DNA of 13,697 nt from positions 1-13,697 of the forward strand of contig USSH01000036.1 of assembly GCA_900557435.1 (NCBI GenBank). Direction: 5' to 3'. This document shows positions 7,240 through 13,697 of this stretch, piece by piece (the stretch's first letter is position 1; each line of letters starts with the position of its first letter). The notes below the pieces were generated by a model. That model did not search any database. It was not told where the DNA came from and worked only from the letters and a program-made list of their open reading frames with translations. This stretch comes from an uncultured Coprococcus sp. GTDB taxonomy: Bacteria; Bacillota; Clostridia; Lachnospirales; Lachnospiraceae. The position numbers and the translations under genes were made by a program.

Positions 7240-7400
7240 CTTGTTATCAAAAGGTAGGCAAGGTTTGATAAACCGCATCTAAGGCTGGAATCGGCGGATA
7301 ACCCTGACAAATAGATGCGAAAGCCTTGTGAGCGGCAGAGAGAACTGGTCAGCGTGACGGTCGACTTGCCAGGATATCTCCGCTTGCGATTTGCCGGGCC
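7240..7400 (+). other. Candidate structured RNA region with pseudoknot-type pairing
   Basis: GGTTT-GAT-AAACC (7262-7274) is a perfect hairpin. CGCATCT (7274-7280) pairs perfectly with AGATGCG (7313-7319), and AAGGCT (7281-7286) with AGCCTT (7322-7327). The order is A-B-A'-B', so the two stems interlock as in an H-type pseudoknot, or are alternatives. Downstream, AGCGG (7331-7335) can pair with CCGCT (7380-7384) and CTGG (7345-7348) with CCAG (7369-7372). I recognise no known riboswitch, 6S, SRP, tmRNA or RNase P signature, and no clear promoter precedes it. The strand is assumed from the flanking genes. Confidence 0.35.
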
Positions 7401-7412
7401 CTGTTTTATAAT
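7384..7412 (+). promoter_or_regulatory. Promoter of fabD-fabG
   Basis: TTGCGA (7384-7389) and a perfect TATAAT (7407-7412) are separated by 17 bases. The transcript would begin near 7419 and have a leader of about 120 bases before fabD. That leader contains CCTGTA (7426-7431) and TACAGG (7471-7476), complementary arms that could form a loose hairpin. No known FapR or FabT operator is recognised. Confidence 0.65.
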
Positions 7413-7538
7413 AGGGGATGGCTGACCTGTATTAAGAATAAGTCAAGACAAAAAGAATGGTACAATTCAGTACAGGCAGATCGCAATGATGTACGAATGT
7501 AAAGCAATTACAAAATATAATAAAGGCGGTAAAAAAGA

Positions 7539-8462
7539 ATGGGTAAGACAGCAGTTATATTCCCAGGTCAGGGCGCACAGTATGTGGGCATGGCAAAGGA
7601 TTTTTATGACAACTTTGAGGACAGCAAGAAGGTATTTGACGAGGCGGATGATGTTCTGGATATAGAGCTCAAGAAGATCTGTTTCGAGGAGAATGATGAC
7701 ATCAACAAGACAGAGTACACACAGCCAGCCATGGTTGCAGCAGAGGTTGCCATATATGAGCACCTGAAGAACGCAGGCCTCAAGGCTGATGTATTTGCAG
7801 GACTCTCACTTGGAGAGTACAGCGCACTTGTTGCAGCAGGAGCGATGACGCTCGCTGACGGTATCAAGACAGTTAGAAGAAGAGGTATCCTTATGCAGAA
7901 CGAAGTACCTCTCGGAATGGGCGGAATGGCAGCAGTCATAGCTATGGACGCTGACAAGATCGCTGAGATATGCGAGAACACACCTGGAAAGGTACAGATA
8001 GCAAATTACAACTGCCCTGGACAGATAGTTATCTCAGGTGAGGCAGAGGCTGTTAAGGCTGCATCAGCAGCACTTGCAGAGGCAGGCGCAAAGAGAGTTA
8101 TCCCACTCAATGTAAGCGGCCCGTTCCACTCACAGATGCTCGTCCCAGCAGGAGAGAAGCTTTACGACTTCCTTCAGGACATTGATGTTGCAGAGGGATT
8201 TGCTCCTTATTACTGCAATGCGGACGCAGAGGAGATCACAGATGCATCTAAGGTGAAGGAACTGCTCAAGAGACAGGTGTACTCATCAGTAAGATGGCAG
8301 CAGACAATAGAGAACATGATAGCTGACGGCGTTGATACATTTATCGAGGTTGGCCCGGGCAAGACTCTCACAGGCTTCATGAAGAAGATCAACAGAGAGG
8401 TAAAGAGCATAAATATTGCAACTGTAGACGATTTAGCGAAATTGGAGGAACTGAATGCTTAA
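7539..8462 (+). CDS. fabD: Malonyl-CoA:ACP S-malonyltransferase
   Basis: This 307-residue cytoplasmic enzyme moves malonyl from CoA to AcpP, supplying the extender for fatty acid synthesis. The landmarks are all present: PGQGAQ near the N-terminus (residues 9-14), the nucleophile elbow [10 protein letters not shown] with Ser90, an arginine cluster TVRRRG (about 111-116) holding the carboxylate-binding Arg, GQIVISG (161-167), the catalytic His197 in [10 protein letters not shown], and a C-terminal [10 protein letters not shown]. Length is normal. The ribosome site is a modest AAAGGCGG (7522-7529), nine bases before ATG 7539. The stop overlaps the start of fabG by eight bases, indicating translational coupling. 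fabK, a frequent neighbour between acpP and fabD in related bacteria, is not here. Confidence 0.96.
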   Translation: MGKTAVIFPGQGAQYVGMAKDFYDNFEDSKKVFDEADDVLDIELKKICFEENDDINKTEYTQPAMVAAEVAIYEHLKNAGLKADVFAGLSLGEYSALVAAGAMTLADGIKTVRRRGILMQNEVPLGMGGMAAVIAMDADKIAEICENTPGKVQIANYNCPGQIVISGEAEAVKAASAALAEAGAKRVIPLNVSGPFHSQMLVPAGEKLYDFLQDIDVAEGFAPYYCNADAEEITDASKVKELLKRQVYSSVRWQQTIENMIADGVDTFIEVGPGKTLTGFMKKINREVKSINIATVDDLAKLEELNA

Positions 8463-9195
8463 GGATAAGGTAGCAGTAGTAACAGGTGCCGGAAGAGGTA
8501 TCGGACGTGAGATAGCAAAGACATTTGCCGGATATGGCGCAAAGGTAGTAGTAAACTTCAACGGCTCAGAGGAGCGTGCGAACAGCCTGGTTGAGGAGAT
8601 TAAGGCAGCAGGCGGAGAGGCAGTGGCTTTCAAGGCAAATGTGGCAGATTTCACTGAGGCAGAGGCTCTCATGAAGTTTGCAGTCGCTACATATGGAAGA
8701 ATAGACATTCTCGTGAACAATGCGGGAATCACAAGAGACAACCTTGTGCTTGGCATGAAGGAGGCTGATTTCGATGATGTTATCAATATCAATCTCAAGG
8801 GTACATTCAACTGTATCAAGCATGTGTATAGAACCATGATGAAGCAGAAGTATGGACGCATCATCAACATGTCATCAGTAGTCGGAATAGAGGGAAATGC
8901 AGGTCAGGTGAATTATGCAGCGTCAAAGGCAGGTGTGATCGGCATCACCAAGTCTATAGCAAAGGAGCTTGGAAGCCGTGGAATCACAGCAAATGCCATA
9001 GCACCAGGATTTATCAAGACAGACATGACAGATGCACTCTCAGACAAGGCGAAGGAGGCAATGCTTGACCATATCACAGTCAAGAGACTCGGTGAGGTTT
9101 CAGATATTGCTGAGACAGCGTCGTTCCTTGCTTCAGACAAGGCATCATATATAACAGGACAGGTCATCAAGGTTGATGGTGGAATGAGCCTGTAA
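8455..9195 (+). CDS. fabG: 3-oxoacyl-[ACP] reductase
   Basis: This 246-residue short-chain dehydrogenase carries out the NADPH-dependent reduction of 3-oxoacyl-ACP to 3-hydroxyacyl-ACP. It shows the cofactor loop TGAGRGIG (10-17), NNAG (88-91), the active-site Asn in NINLKG (113), and the Ser141/Tyr154/Lys158 triad in MSSVVG and [16 protein letters not shown] (184-191) and the C-terminal VDGGMSL are typical of FabG. The start ATGCTTAAG overlaps the fabD stop. TTGGAGGAA, inside the end of fabD, supplies the ribosome site. A strong terminator follows within 20 bases. Lysine is coded almost only by AAG in fabD and fabG, unlike the kinase genes downstream, which suggests high expression. The name rests on context as well as motifs, because SDR enzymes are diverse. 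Confidence 0.94.
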   Translation: MLKDKVAVVTGAGRGIGREIAKTFAGYGAKVVVNFNGSEERANSLVEEIKAAGGEAVAFKANVADFTEAEALMKFAVATYGRIDILVNNAGITRDNLVLGMKEADFDDVININLKGTFNCIKHVYRTMMKQKYGRIINMSSVVGIEGNAGQVNYAASKAGVIGITKSIAKELGSRGITANAIAPGFIKTDMTDALSDKAKEAMLDHITVKRLGEVSDIAETASFLASDKASYITGQVIKVDGGMSL

Positions 9196-9214
9196 ATTAA
9201 TTAAATATATAAGT

Positions 9215-9256
9215 AAAGGAGATCGTACTTTTGAAAGTCCGGTCTCTTTATTTTTT
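9215..9256 (+). terminator. Intrinsic terminator of fabD-fabG
   Basis: Arms 9215-9231 and 9234-9249 pair along almost their whole length (one bulged G, one mismatch, one G-U), starting with AAAG/CTTT at the base and ACTTT/AAAGT at the top. Six T follow (9251-9256). It closes the fab unit and separates it from the kinase genes. Confidence 0.85.
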
Positions 9257-9306
9257 CAGAAATGGGGGGTGGCTGGAATCTGCATATTTGTAGATCCTAT
9301 AATTAT

Positions 9307-10032
9307 ATGAGTGTAGATAAACTATGGATCATTGCAGCAGCTGTAGTAATTTTACTTTTAGTAATTAGTGTGATACAGCTGGTTCTTATAAGAAGACGAA
9401 AACGACTTGAGCTGCAGTATCAGGATATTGAACGGAACCTCGGTGATGAGGAGCAGTACAGACGCGTTGTAGATGAGAGCCGGAGCTATAGACATATACG
9501 ACATGACCTAAAAAAACAGGAACGAGTCATGGAGATGGTAACAGATGGTACAGGTATAACAAAATACACTGGAAATATTGTGCTGGATTCTGTATTGACT
9601 CAGGAATATAATGATGCAGTGGCTTGCGGTATAGTTATGGATATAGATGTCGCGGATGAATTTGAAGTGGGACTTTCGGATAAAGAAATAGTCAGTCTTT
9701 TTGCTAATCTTTTGGATAACGCACGTGAAGCTTGTGAGAGATGTGGAAAAAGTGACAGTCAGAAATTTCTCAAAATAGCAATATCCATTAGGGTGTCTGG
9801 CTCCAGGTTGTTGATATCTGTGGAGAACAGCAAATCGGAAAATGAACACCCTGATGTAGATGAAATGAAGACTAGCAAGCCGGACAAAGAAAATCATGGA
9901 TATGGAGTGGCTATAATTCGTGATATTGTTGATAGACACAACGGCGAAATCTATATGAGAGATGAAGAGGGGATGTTTTGTACCAAGATCAGCATGTCTG
10001 TCGAAAATCAAGAAGAGACAGAATGCAGATAG
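9307..10032 (+). CDS. Short GHKL-family sensor histidine kinase, catalytically intact
   Basis: From ATG 9307 this is 241 residues; an upstream in-frame ATG at 9262 would add 15 residues, and neither has a clear ribosome site. I prefer 9307 because it places a standard single TM anchor at about 6-28, followed by a basic patch (IRRRKR) and a short coiled linker. The H-box is YRHIRHDLKKQ with the probable phospho-accepting His66. The AgrC-like ATPase domain follows: N-box LFANLLDNAREAC (Asn134, Asn138) and G-box HGYGVAIIRDIVDRHNG (about 197-213). All catalytic boxes look intact. There is no extracytoplasmic or multi-TM sensor domain, so it probably needs a partner to sense anything. It leads a set with two multi-TM pseudokinases 45 and 38 bp apart, and a LytTR regulator downstream is the likely phosphate acceptor. 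Confidence 0.85.
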   Translation: MSVDKLWIIAAAVVILLLVISVIQLVLIRRRKRLELQYQDIERNLGDEEQYRRVVDESRSYRHIRHDLKKQERVMEMVTDGTGITKYTGNIVLDSVLTQEYNDAVACGIVMDIDVADEFEVGLSDKEIVSLFANLLDNAREACERCGKSDSQKFLKIAISIRVSGSRLLISVENSKSENEHPDVDEMKTSKPDKENHGYGVAIIRDIVDRHNGEIYMRDEEGMFCTKISMSVENQEETECR

Positions 10033-10077
10033 TTGTGGGGGATAATATGAGTTAAAAAGATACAGAGGGGGACACAA

Positions 10078-11331
10078 ATGATAGGAGAAATCAATTGGAC
10101 GAAAGTAGTGGCGGAGGCTGGAAGTGCACTCATAGTCTGTTCGGCTATGTTATCGTCACTTCCATATAAGAGGAAAAAGTCAGGGGTAGTTGTTATGTTT
10201 GCAATGAACCTTGTATTTTATGTGTGTGTTCAGCATATGAAGGAGATTGATGGGGTAGGACCTCTGTTGGCACCGATTATTGAGATGACATTTTCGTTTG
10301 TGACGATAGGGTTGTTCACTAAGGGGATCATATGGAAAAACTACATTATATTTTTCCTTGCTGTTCAGTGCTGCAACGTCGGTACAGTAGTAGCCTCTCT
10401 GATCTTTAAATCCTGCGCTCAAGCTGTGACAGATGCCGCTTTAGGAAAGTATGATAATGTACAGGGAATTATTATAGCAGCAGTGGCATCTGTGATTATG
10501 ACGATTCCTATGGGATGGTTGTTTAAACGCCTACTGCACCCTGAGGTGTACGACAGGGAACGGCTTTATAAGATAATCGCCATGGTGTTGATAGTTGGAA
10601 ATGAAGCAGAATATTACTTTAGGATATATTTTAGCAATTATCTAAAGAATATTACGGATAAGAAGACATTGATAGGCATACTAAGCCAGCTATTCATGAC
10701 AGTGGGACTTGTATTAACATTGAATGTAGCTGCGGGTATATATAACAGATCGGAGAGAAAAAGGATACAAAGAGAAAAATCATTGCTTGAAAGCCTGGCA
10801 GAGGAAAACTACAATCACTATCAGATGCTGGTATGTGAGAACCGTGAACTTCAGAAACTCGGGGAAAATCATAGTGCGCAGGCTGTGGAAGAATATGCCA
10901 GGAAACTTAGACAGTATGGGCAGGAACTGAGTGGATTTCCGTTAAGCGGGAACATGACTATTGATGCTTTGCTGTGCAGATATAGCAGGGAAGCGGCAAG
11001 GCAGGGGATGCGATTCGATGCGGTTGTGGAACCGTTGCTTGACATCCCTATAAGTGAGGTGGAGTTGATATCTATATTCGAATATCTGATGAGGGTTATG
11101 TACAATGCCGTGAGTGGAGAACCGTATGGTAGATGGATGTCGGTAAAACTTCGTTTCAGAAGTGGAATGATGCTCCTTATAGTGGAGGGAAATGCCAGCC
11201 AGCCGAATCGACGAAGAGAAGACGGTCGAAACATAAGACTCGTTCGTGAAATGACAGAAAATCATGCGGGGGTGTTAACTCAAGAAAAAGGAAAAGTCCA
11301 GGTCTTTATTCCAAGTACAAAAACTGCATAA
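10078..11331 (+). CDS. Multi-TM AgrC-like protein with degenerate kinase domain (pseudokinase 1)
   Basis: This 417-residue protein has six or seven hydrophobic segments within residues 10-222 (including the shared KGIIWKN at 82-88), then a coiled-coil linker (about 223-265) and a GHKL-like C-terminus. LSGNMTIDALL (289-299) matches the dimerisation-helix motif of AgrC-type kinases, but no His-Asp H-box is present: the expected place reads ELQKLGENH. The N-box is SIFEYLMRVMYNA, with both ATP/Mg-binding Asn replaced (Tyr336, Val340), and the G-box reads DGRNIRLVREM instead of GYG or GLG. It should bind neither phosphate nor ATP in the usual way, yet the fold appears kept. AGAGGGGGA lies five bases before the start. 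It is a paralogue of the next gene. The likely role is membrane receptor or scaffold for the active kinase upstream; this is inference. Confidence 0.75.
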   Translation: MIGEINWTKVVAEAGSALIVCSAMLSSLPYKRKKSGVVVMFAMNLVFYVCVQHMKEIDGVGPLLAPIIEMTFSFVTIGLFTKGIIWKNYIIFFLAVQCCNVGTVVASLIFKSCAQAVTDAALGKYDNVQGIIIAAVASVIMTIPMGWLFKRLLHPEVYDRERLYKIIAMVLIVGNEAEYYFRIYFSNYLKNITDKKTLIGILSQLFMTVGLVLTLNVAAGIYNRSERKRIQREKSLLESLAEENYNHYQMLVCENRELQKLGENHSAQAVEEYARKLRQYGQELSGFPLSGNMTIDALLCRYSREAARQGMRFDAVVEPLLDIPISEVELISIFEYLMRVMYNAVSGEPYGRWMSVKLRFRSGMMLLIVEGNASQPNRRREDGRNIRLVREMTENHAGVLTQEKGKVQVFIPSTKTA

Positions 11332-11369
11332 GACATTGGAAATTAAAAAGGGAAAGGGGAGATAACCGG

Positions 11370-12662
11370 ATGAATGCTGCTGAACTTTCGCTTGTATGTA
11401 TGGCTGCCTTGCTGACATCTGTGGCAGCCTGGGCTATACCATTTAAGAGAGATGGGGTATTGATACGTCTCAGCTTACTGCTTTCTGTATTTGTACTGGA
11501 ACTTGGAGTGCTTTTGATTCAGAGGCTTGGCGTGGTGGGGAAGTTTGCCGCTACTATAATGGAACTGCTGATTAGTTTTATCCTGATTGGAATATACGGC
11601 AAGGGCATAATCTGGAAAAACTTTATCGTTTGGTATGTGGTTACTCAGTGCAGTAATATATGGATGGCTATTCAGACTGCAATTATTCCAAGTTTTGCTA
11701 CGGTTTATGCGGCACTGCTTCTCAGGGATGGACATATAGAACTGTTTCCATACCTAATGCTTGTAGGGACCAATGTAATTGGAACATATCTGCTGGGACT
11801 GCTGTCTAGAAAAATTTTTAAACCTGAGGTTCTGTCTGGGGCAAATGTATATAGAGCCATGACGTTGATACTTATGACACTTATTGTACTTTTGGGATCA
11901 GCATTACATGAGATCATAGATGAGAAAAAGCCGGAATATCATGGCAACAATTTATTTTTGTTTGGATTTTGGATAGCATTTACTATTATATGGCTTTTTG
12001 TACTCAATCTTATTGCATATATATACAACAGGGCTGAGAGGAAACGAGTCAGGAACAGAATGGAGCTAATAGAGAAACTGGCAAATGACAATTATAAGTA
12101 TTACAGAGATCTTGCAAGGTCAAATGATGAACTGAGGGTTCTGTATAGCAGAACAAGGATGTTTCGCGACTGGTCGGATAGGGATAAGATGTATGCTGAA
12201 TTTGTGAATAATATGGAGACGAAAACCAGGGACAGTTATGAGTTTTCTCTGAGTGGATGTCTGGCGGTGGATGCTCTGCTCTACGAATACAGTGAGAAAG
12301 CGAAAGAAAAGGGAATCAGATTTTCCGCGGTGCTGGAACCATTTAACCAGATTCCTGTATCTGAGCAGGATGCTGCAGCCATTGTGGAGTATCTAATGGA
12401 AAGCGTATTTGTCAGTGTTGCGGGTGGCGACAACTGTGACTCATGGATTATGTTGGATTGGCGTATGAGAAAGGGAATGATGATAGTCGTACTTGCGTAT
12501 CACGGTGCAGTAAAGAAGCATTTTTCAGGAAGAAATATAGAATTTGTCAGAGATATAGTTTCGATGCATTATGGTGTAGTTCAGGCGGTTTCGGAAAATG
12601 GGGAAGATCAGATTAGATTGTTTATCCCGAGTCAGGACCATGATAAGGAAGCGGAAAAGTGA
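11370..12662 (+). CDS. Multi-TM AgrC-like protein with degenerate kinase domain (pseudokinase 2)
   Basis: This 430-residue paralogue of the preceding protein has the same plan: six or seven TM segments in residues 5-220 (GKGIIWKNFI at 77-86), a basic YNRAERKRVRNR exit, a coiled linker, then LSGCLAVDALL (294-304) and a GHKL-like end. The H-box is missing (ELRVLYSRTRMFRD where RHD is expected). The N-box is AIVEYLMESVFVS, with Tyr341 and Ser345 at the usual Asn positions, and the G-box is SGRNIEFVRDIVSMHYG. The same changes (EYLM; GRNI) in both paralogues argue for a maintained pseudokinase design rather than decay. AAAGGGGAG lies eight bases before ATG 11370, 38 bp after the previous gene. Both may hetero-oligomerise with the short kinase or sense different signals. 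The ligand is unknown. Confidence 0.75.
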   Translation: MNAAELSLVCMAALLTSVAAWAIPFKRDGVLIRLSLLLSVFVLELGVLLIQRLGVVGKFAATIMELLISFILIGIYGKGIIWKNFIVWYVVTQCSNIWMAIQTAIIPSFATVYAALLLRDGHIELFPYLMLVGTNVIGTYLLGLLSRKIFKPEVLSGANVYRAMTLILMTLIVLLGSALHEIIDEKKPEYHGNNLFLFGFWIAFTIIWLFVLNLIAYIYNRAERKRVRNRMELIEKLANDNYKYYRDLARSNDELRVLYSRTRMFRDWSDRDKMYAEFVNNMETKTRDSYEFSLSGCLAVDALLYEYSEKAKEKGIRFSAVLEPFNQIPVSEQDAAAIVEYLMESVFVSVAGGDNCDSWIMLDWRMRKGMMIVVLAYHGAVKKHFSGRNIEFVRDIVSMHYGVVQAVSENGEDQIRLFIPSQDHDKEAEK

Positions 12663-12717
12663 TAAACATACCGATATCGTATAGATTATTATATGTCCAT
12701 TCACGGTATTATGTCGA

Positions 12718-12747
12718 AAAGTTGTGCGTGATTATATCAAAGTTATG
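12718..12747 (+). promoter_or_regulatory. LytTR-type direct-repeat binding site
   Basis: AAAGTTGTG (12718-12726) and AAAGTTATG (12739-12747) are direct repeats 21 bases apart start to start, leaving a 12-base spacer. This agrees with the LytTR site pattern [TA][AC][CA]GTTN[AG][TG] twice with 12-13 bases between; each copy matches eight of nine positions. It lies about 70 bases before the LytTR regulator gene, so autoregulation is likely. Confidence 0.65.
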
Positions 12748-12758
12748 CAATGATTCTT

Positions 12759-12798
12759 TAAAATGACTACCTATTTTGGTAACATGAGTTGATATACT
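12759..12798 (+). promoter_or_regulatory. Possible -10 boxes of the regulator gene
   Basis: TAAAAT (12759-12764) and TATACT (12793-12798) are two candidate -10 boxes. Neither has a good -35 hexamer; for the first, the expected -35 overlaps the second LytTR repeat, as in activator-dependent promoters. Which one is used cannot be decided from sequence. Confidence 0.3.
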
Positions 12799-12814
12799 TA
12801 GTTGAGAGGTCTAG

Positions 12815-13531
12815 ATGATGAGAATAATAATTTGTGATGATTCGATTATAGAGGCAGAGAAAACAAAAGAGGTCCTTATCAGTAATCAGTTGGCAGACGA
12901 GGCTGATATAACCATATTTTTGCCGGATGATCTTAGAGATGAGATCGAGCGAAAATCACTTTCGTGTGATATAGCGATTATGGATATCGAGTTTGATGCT
13001 ATTCCTTACAATGGAATAAATTTGAGTGCGTCCATCAATGAACTGTTGCCGTCTAGTCAAATCATTTATCTTACGAATATTCTGGAGTTTGCTCCGGATG
13101 TCTATGAGACTAAGCACTGCTATTTTGTGCTTAAATCAAACATGGATCTTATGCTCCCGCGTGCAGTGAACAAAGCTGTGAATATAATACAGAAGAGCAA
13201 GGAAGATGCAGTTATGGAAATAGTCTGCGATGGCAGCCGCGTGCTCATACCTCAGCATGATATAATTTATGTCGAGAGGGTTCAACGAAAGTTGACTATA
13301 CATACGGAGAAGTCTGATTACAGTTTCTATAGCTCGTTGAAGAAGTTCCTGTCACAGGCGAACAGCATGTTCGTACGTTGTCATGAGGCATTTGTGGTCA
13401 ATCTTGATTATGTAAATGTAGTCAAGAAGGATGTTGTACAGATGGAGGGCGGCAGAGAGTTGCCGATAGGAATCTCCTTTGAGAAGAACTTCAGAACCAG
13501 GTATATGAATTATTGGGCGGATAGAGTGTAG
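12815..13531 (+). CDS. LytTR-family response regulator (AgrA/LytR type)
   Basis: This 238-residue protein has an N-terminal receiver domain (about 2-125) with the acidic pair Asp8-Asp9, phospho-acceptor Asp57 in IAIMDIEF, Thr87 in IIYLTN and Lys107 in YFVLKS, all the key receiver residues. A LytTR DNA-binding domain follows (about 133-235), with IIYVERVQRKLTIHT and FVRCHEAFVVNLDYV typical of the beta-rich fold. GAGAGG precedes two adjacent ATG codons (12815 and 12818, five and eight bases away); MRIIICDD from 12818 is equally plausible. It lies 152 bp after pseudokinase 2 with its own upstream LytTR site, so it is probably transcribed separately and regulates itself. The expected partner is the short kinase at 9307. 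Other targets are not visible in the window. Confidence 0.92.
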   Translation: MMRIIICDDSIIEAEKTKEVLISNQLADEADITIFLPDDLRDEIERKSLSCDIAIMDIEFDAIPYNGINLSASINELLPSSQIIYLTNILEFAPDVYETKHCYFVLKSNMDLMLPRAVNKAVNIIQKSKEDAVMEIVCDGSRVLIPQHDIIYVERVQRKLTIHTEKSDYSFYSSLKKFLSQANSMFVRCHEAFVVNLDYVNVVKKDVVQMEGGRELPIGISFEKNFRTRYMNYWADRV

Positions 13532-13546
13532 AGGATTGTTGGATAA

Positions 13547-13651
13547 ATGAATGTATCTGCGACCGAGGAATAGACTACAGTCACTGAGGAACAGACGGAG
13601 ACTCCTCAGGAAAATGCGGATTATGAATCTGTTACGTTGAAGATGTATTAA
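13547..13651 (+). pseudogene. Small broken Thr/Glu-rich coding remnant
   Basis: From ATG 13547 the frame reads MNVSATEE, then TAG (13571-13573), then TTVTEEQTETPQENADYESV followed by TLKMY and TAA. The composition is the same on both sides of the TAG, so one nonsense change may have split one reading frame. The ending VTLKMY after a Thr/Glu linker recalls the region just after the signal of sugar-binding ABC lipoproteins; this is a weak guess. A GAGGA lies 11 bases before the ATG. Confidence 0.3.
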
Positions 13652-13654
13652 GTA

Positions 13655-13687
13655 TTTGGGCTGGTCGAAAGACCCGGGTCCACCAAA
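13655..13687 (+). other. Hairpin with GAAA tetraloop
   Basis: GGTC-GAAA-GACC (13663-13674) is a perfect stem closed by a GNRA loop, enclosed by TTTGG (13655-13659) and CCAAA (13683-13687). No T-run follows before the window ends. It could be the start of a structured leader of a gene beyond the edge or a weak terminator. Confidence 0.3.
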
Positions 13688-13697
13688 TGGCGGGTAA

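Noticed and set aside
7069..7278. Minus-strand 69-codon open frame in the intergenic region
   Set aside because: It has no ribosome site, covers hairpins and the pseudoknot-type arms, and its A+T-rich composition explains the open frame.
7240..7400. FMN, ZTP, guanidine or SRP RNA
   Set aside because: Short look-alike words occur, but the conserved cores of these RNAs are not present in the right order.
9298..9303. TATAAT as promoter of the kinase gene
   Set aside because: The transcript would start after the preferred ATG 9307, no in-frame ATG follows soon enough to keep the TM segment, and no -35 is seen.
12663..12814. AgrD-like signalling peptide gene
   Set aside because: No small open frame with a ribosome site and a peptide-like sequence was found here or in the other gaps of the kinase module.

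Overview
The window looks like a chromosomal segment of a low-to-medium G+C Clostridia bacterium, most likely a Lachnospiraceae (Coprococcus/Roseburia-like). The grounds are AGGAGG-type ribosome sites, a GTG start, a Gram-positive lipoprotein signal, a TetR/MMPL/Leu-x-x-Gly-heptad efflux cassette, and AgrC-like GHKL kinases paired with a LytTR regulator. The genus is inference; the class is reasonably secure.

Layout. (1) 1-~512: very A+T-rich DNA (about a quarter G+C by eye) holding the 5'-truncated remnant of a membrane protein gene on the minus strand, running off the left edge. (2) 609-876: a large nested near-palindrome ending ten bases beyond the stop of the next gene. (3) 886-6287: a TetR-family regulator (minus, GTG start) divergent from a two-gene operon for an MMPL/RND-type membrane exporter and a lipoprotein built largely of Leu-x-x-Gly heptads. 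(4) 6380-6943: acpP as its own transcription unit, with a consensus promoter and a strong intrinsic terminator. (5) 6944-7538: a gene-free stretch with a pair of 28-bp direct repeats, several hairpins, and a segment at about 7240-7400 whose complementary arms interlock as in a pseudoknot. (6) 7384-9256: fabD-fabG as a second unit with its own promoter and terminator. fabK, fabF and the acc genes, often found in such clusters, are absent here. (7) 9307-13531: a short one-TM GHKL histidine kinase, two tandem paralogous multi-TM proteins whose kinase-like ends lack the H-box, N-box and G-box residues, and a LytTR response regulator preceded by a textbook pair of LytTR-type direct repeats. (8) 13532-13697: a small broken coding remnant and a hairpin.

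How they work together. TetR probably represses the exporter operon from the shared 214-bp intergenic region; the lipoprotein may act as an extracytoplasmic partner of the exporter. AcpP, FabD (malonyl loading of AcpP) and FabG (3-oxoacyl-ACP reduction) are consecutive elements of type II fatty acid synthesis. The kinase module reads as a quorum- or peptide-sensing-like system in which sensing (two membrane pseudokinases) may be split from catalysis (the short kinase), with output through an autoregulated LytTR regulator. This module is the best candidate for something undescribed.
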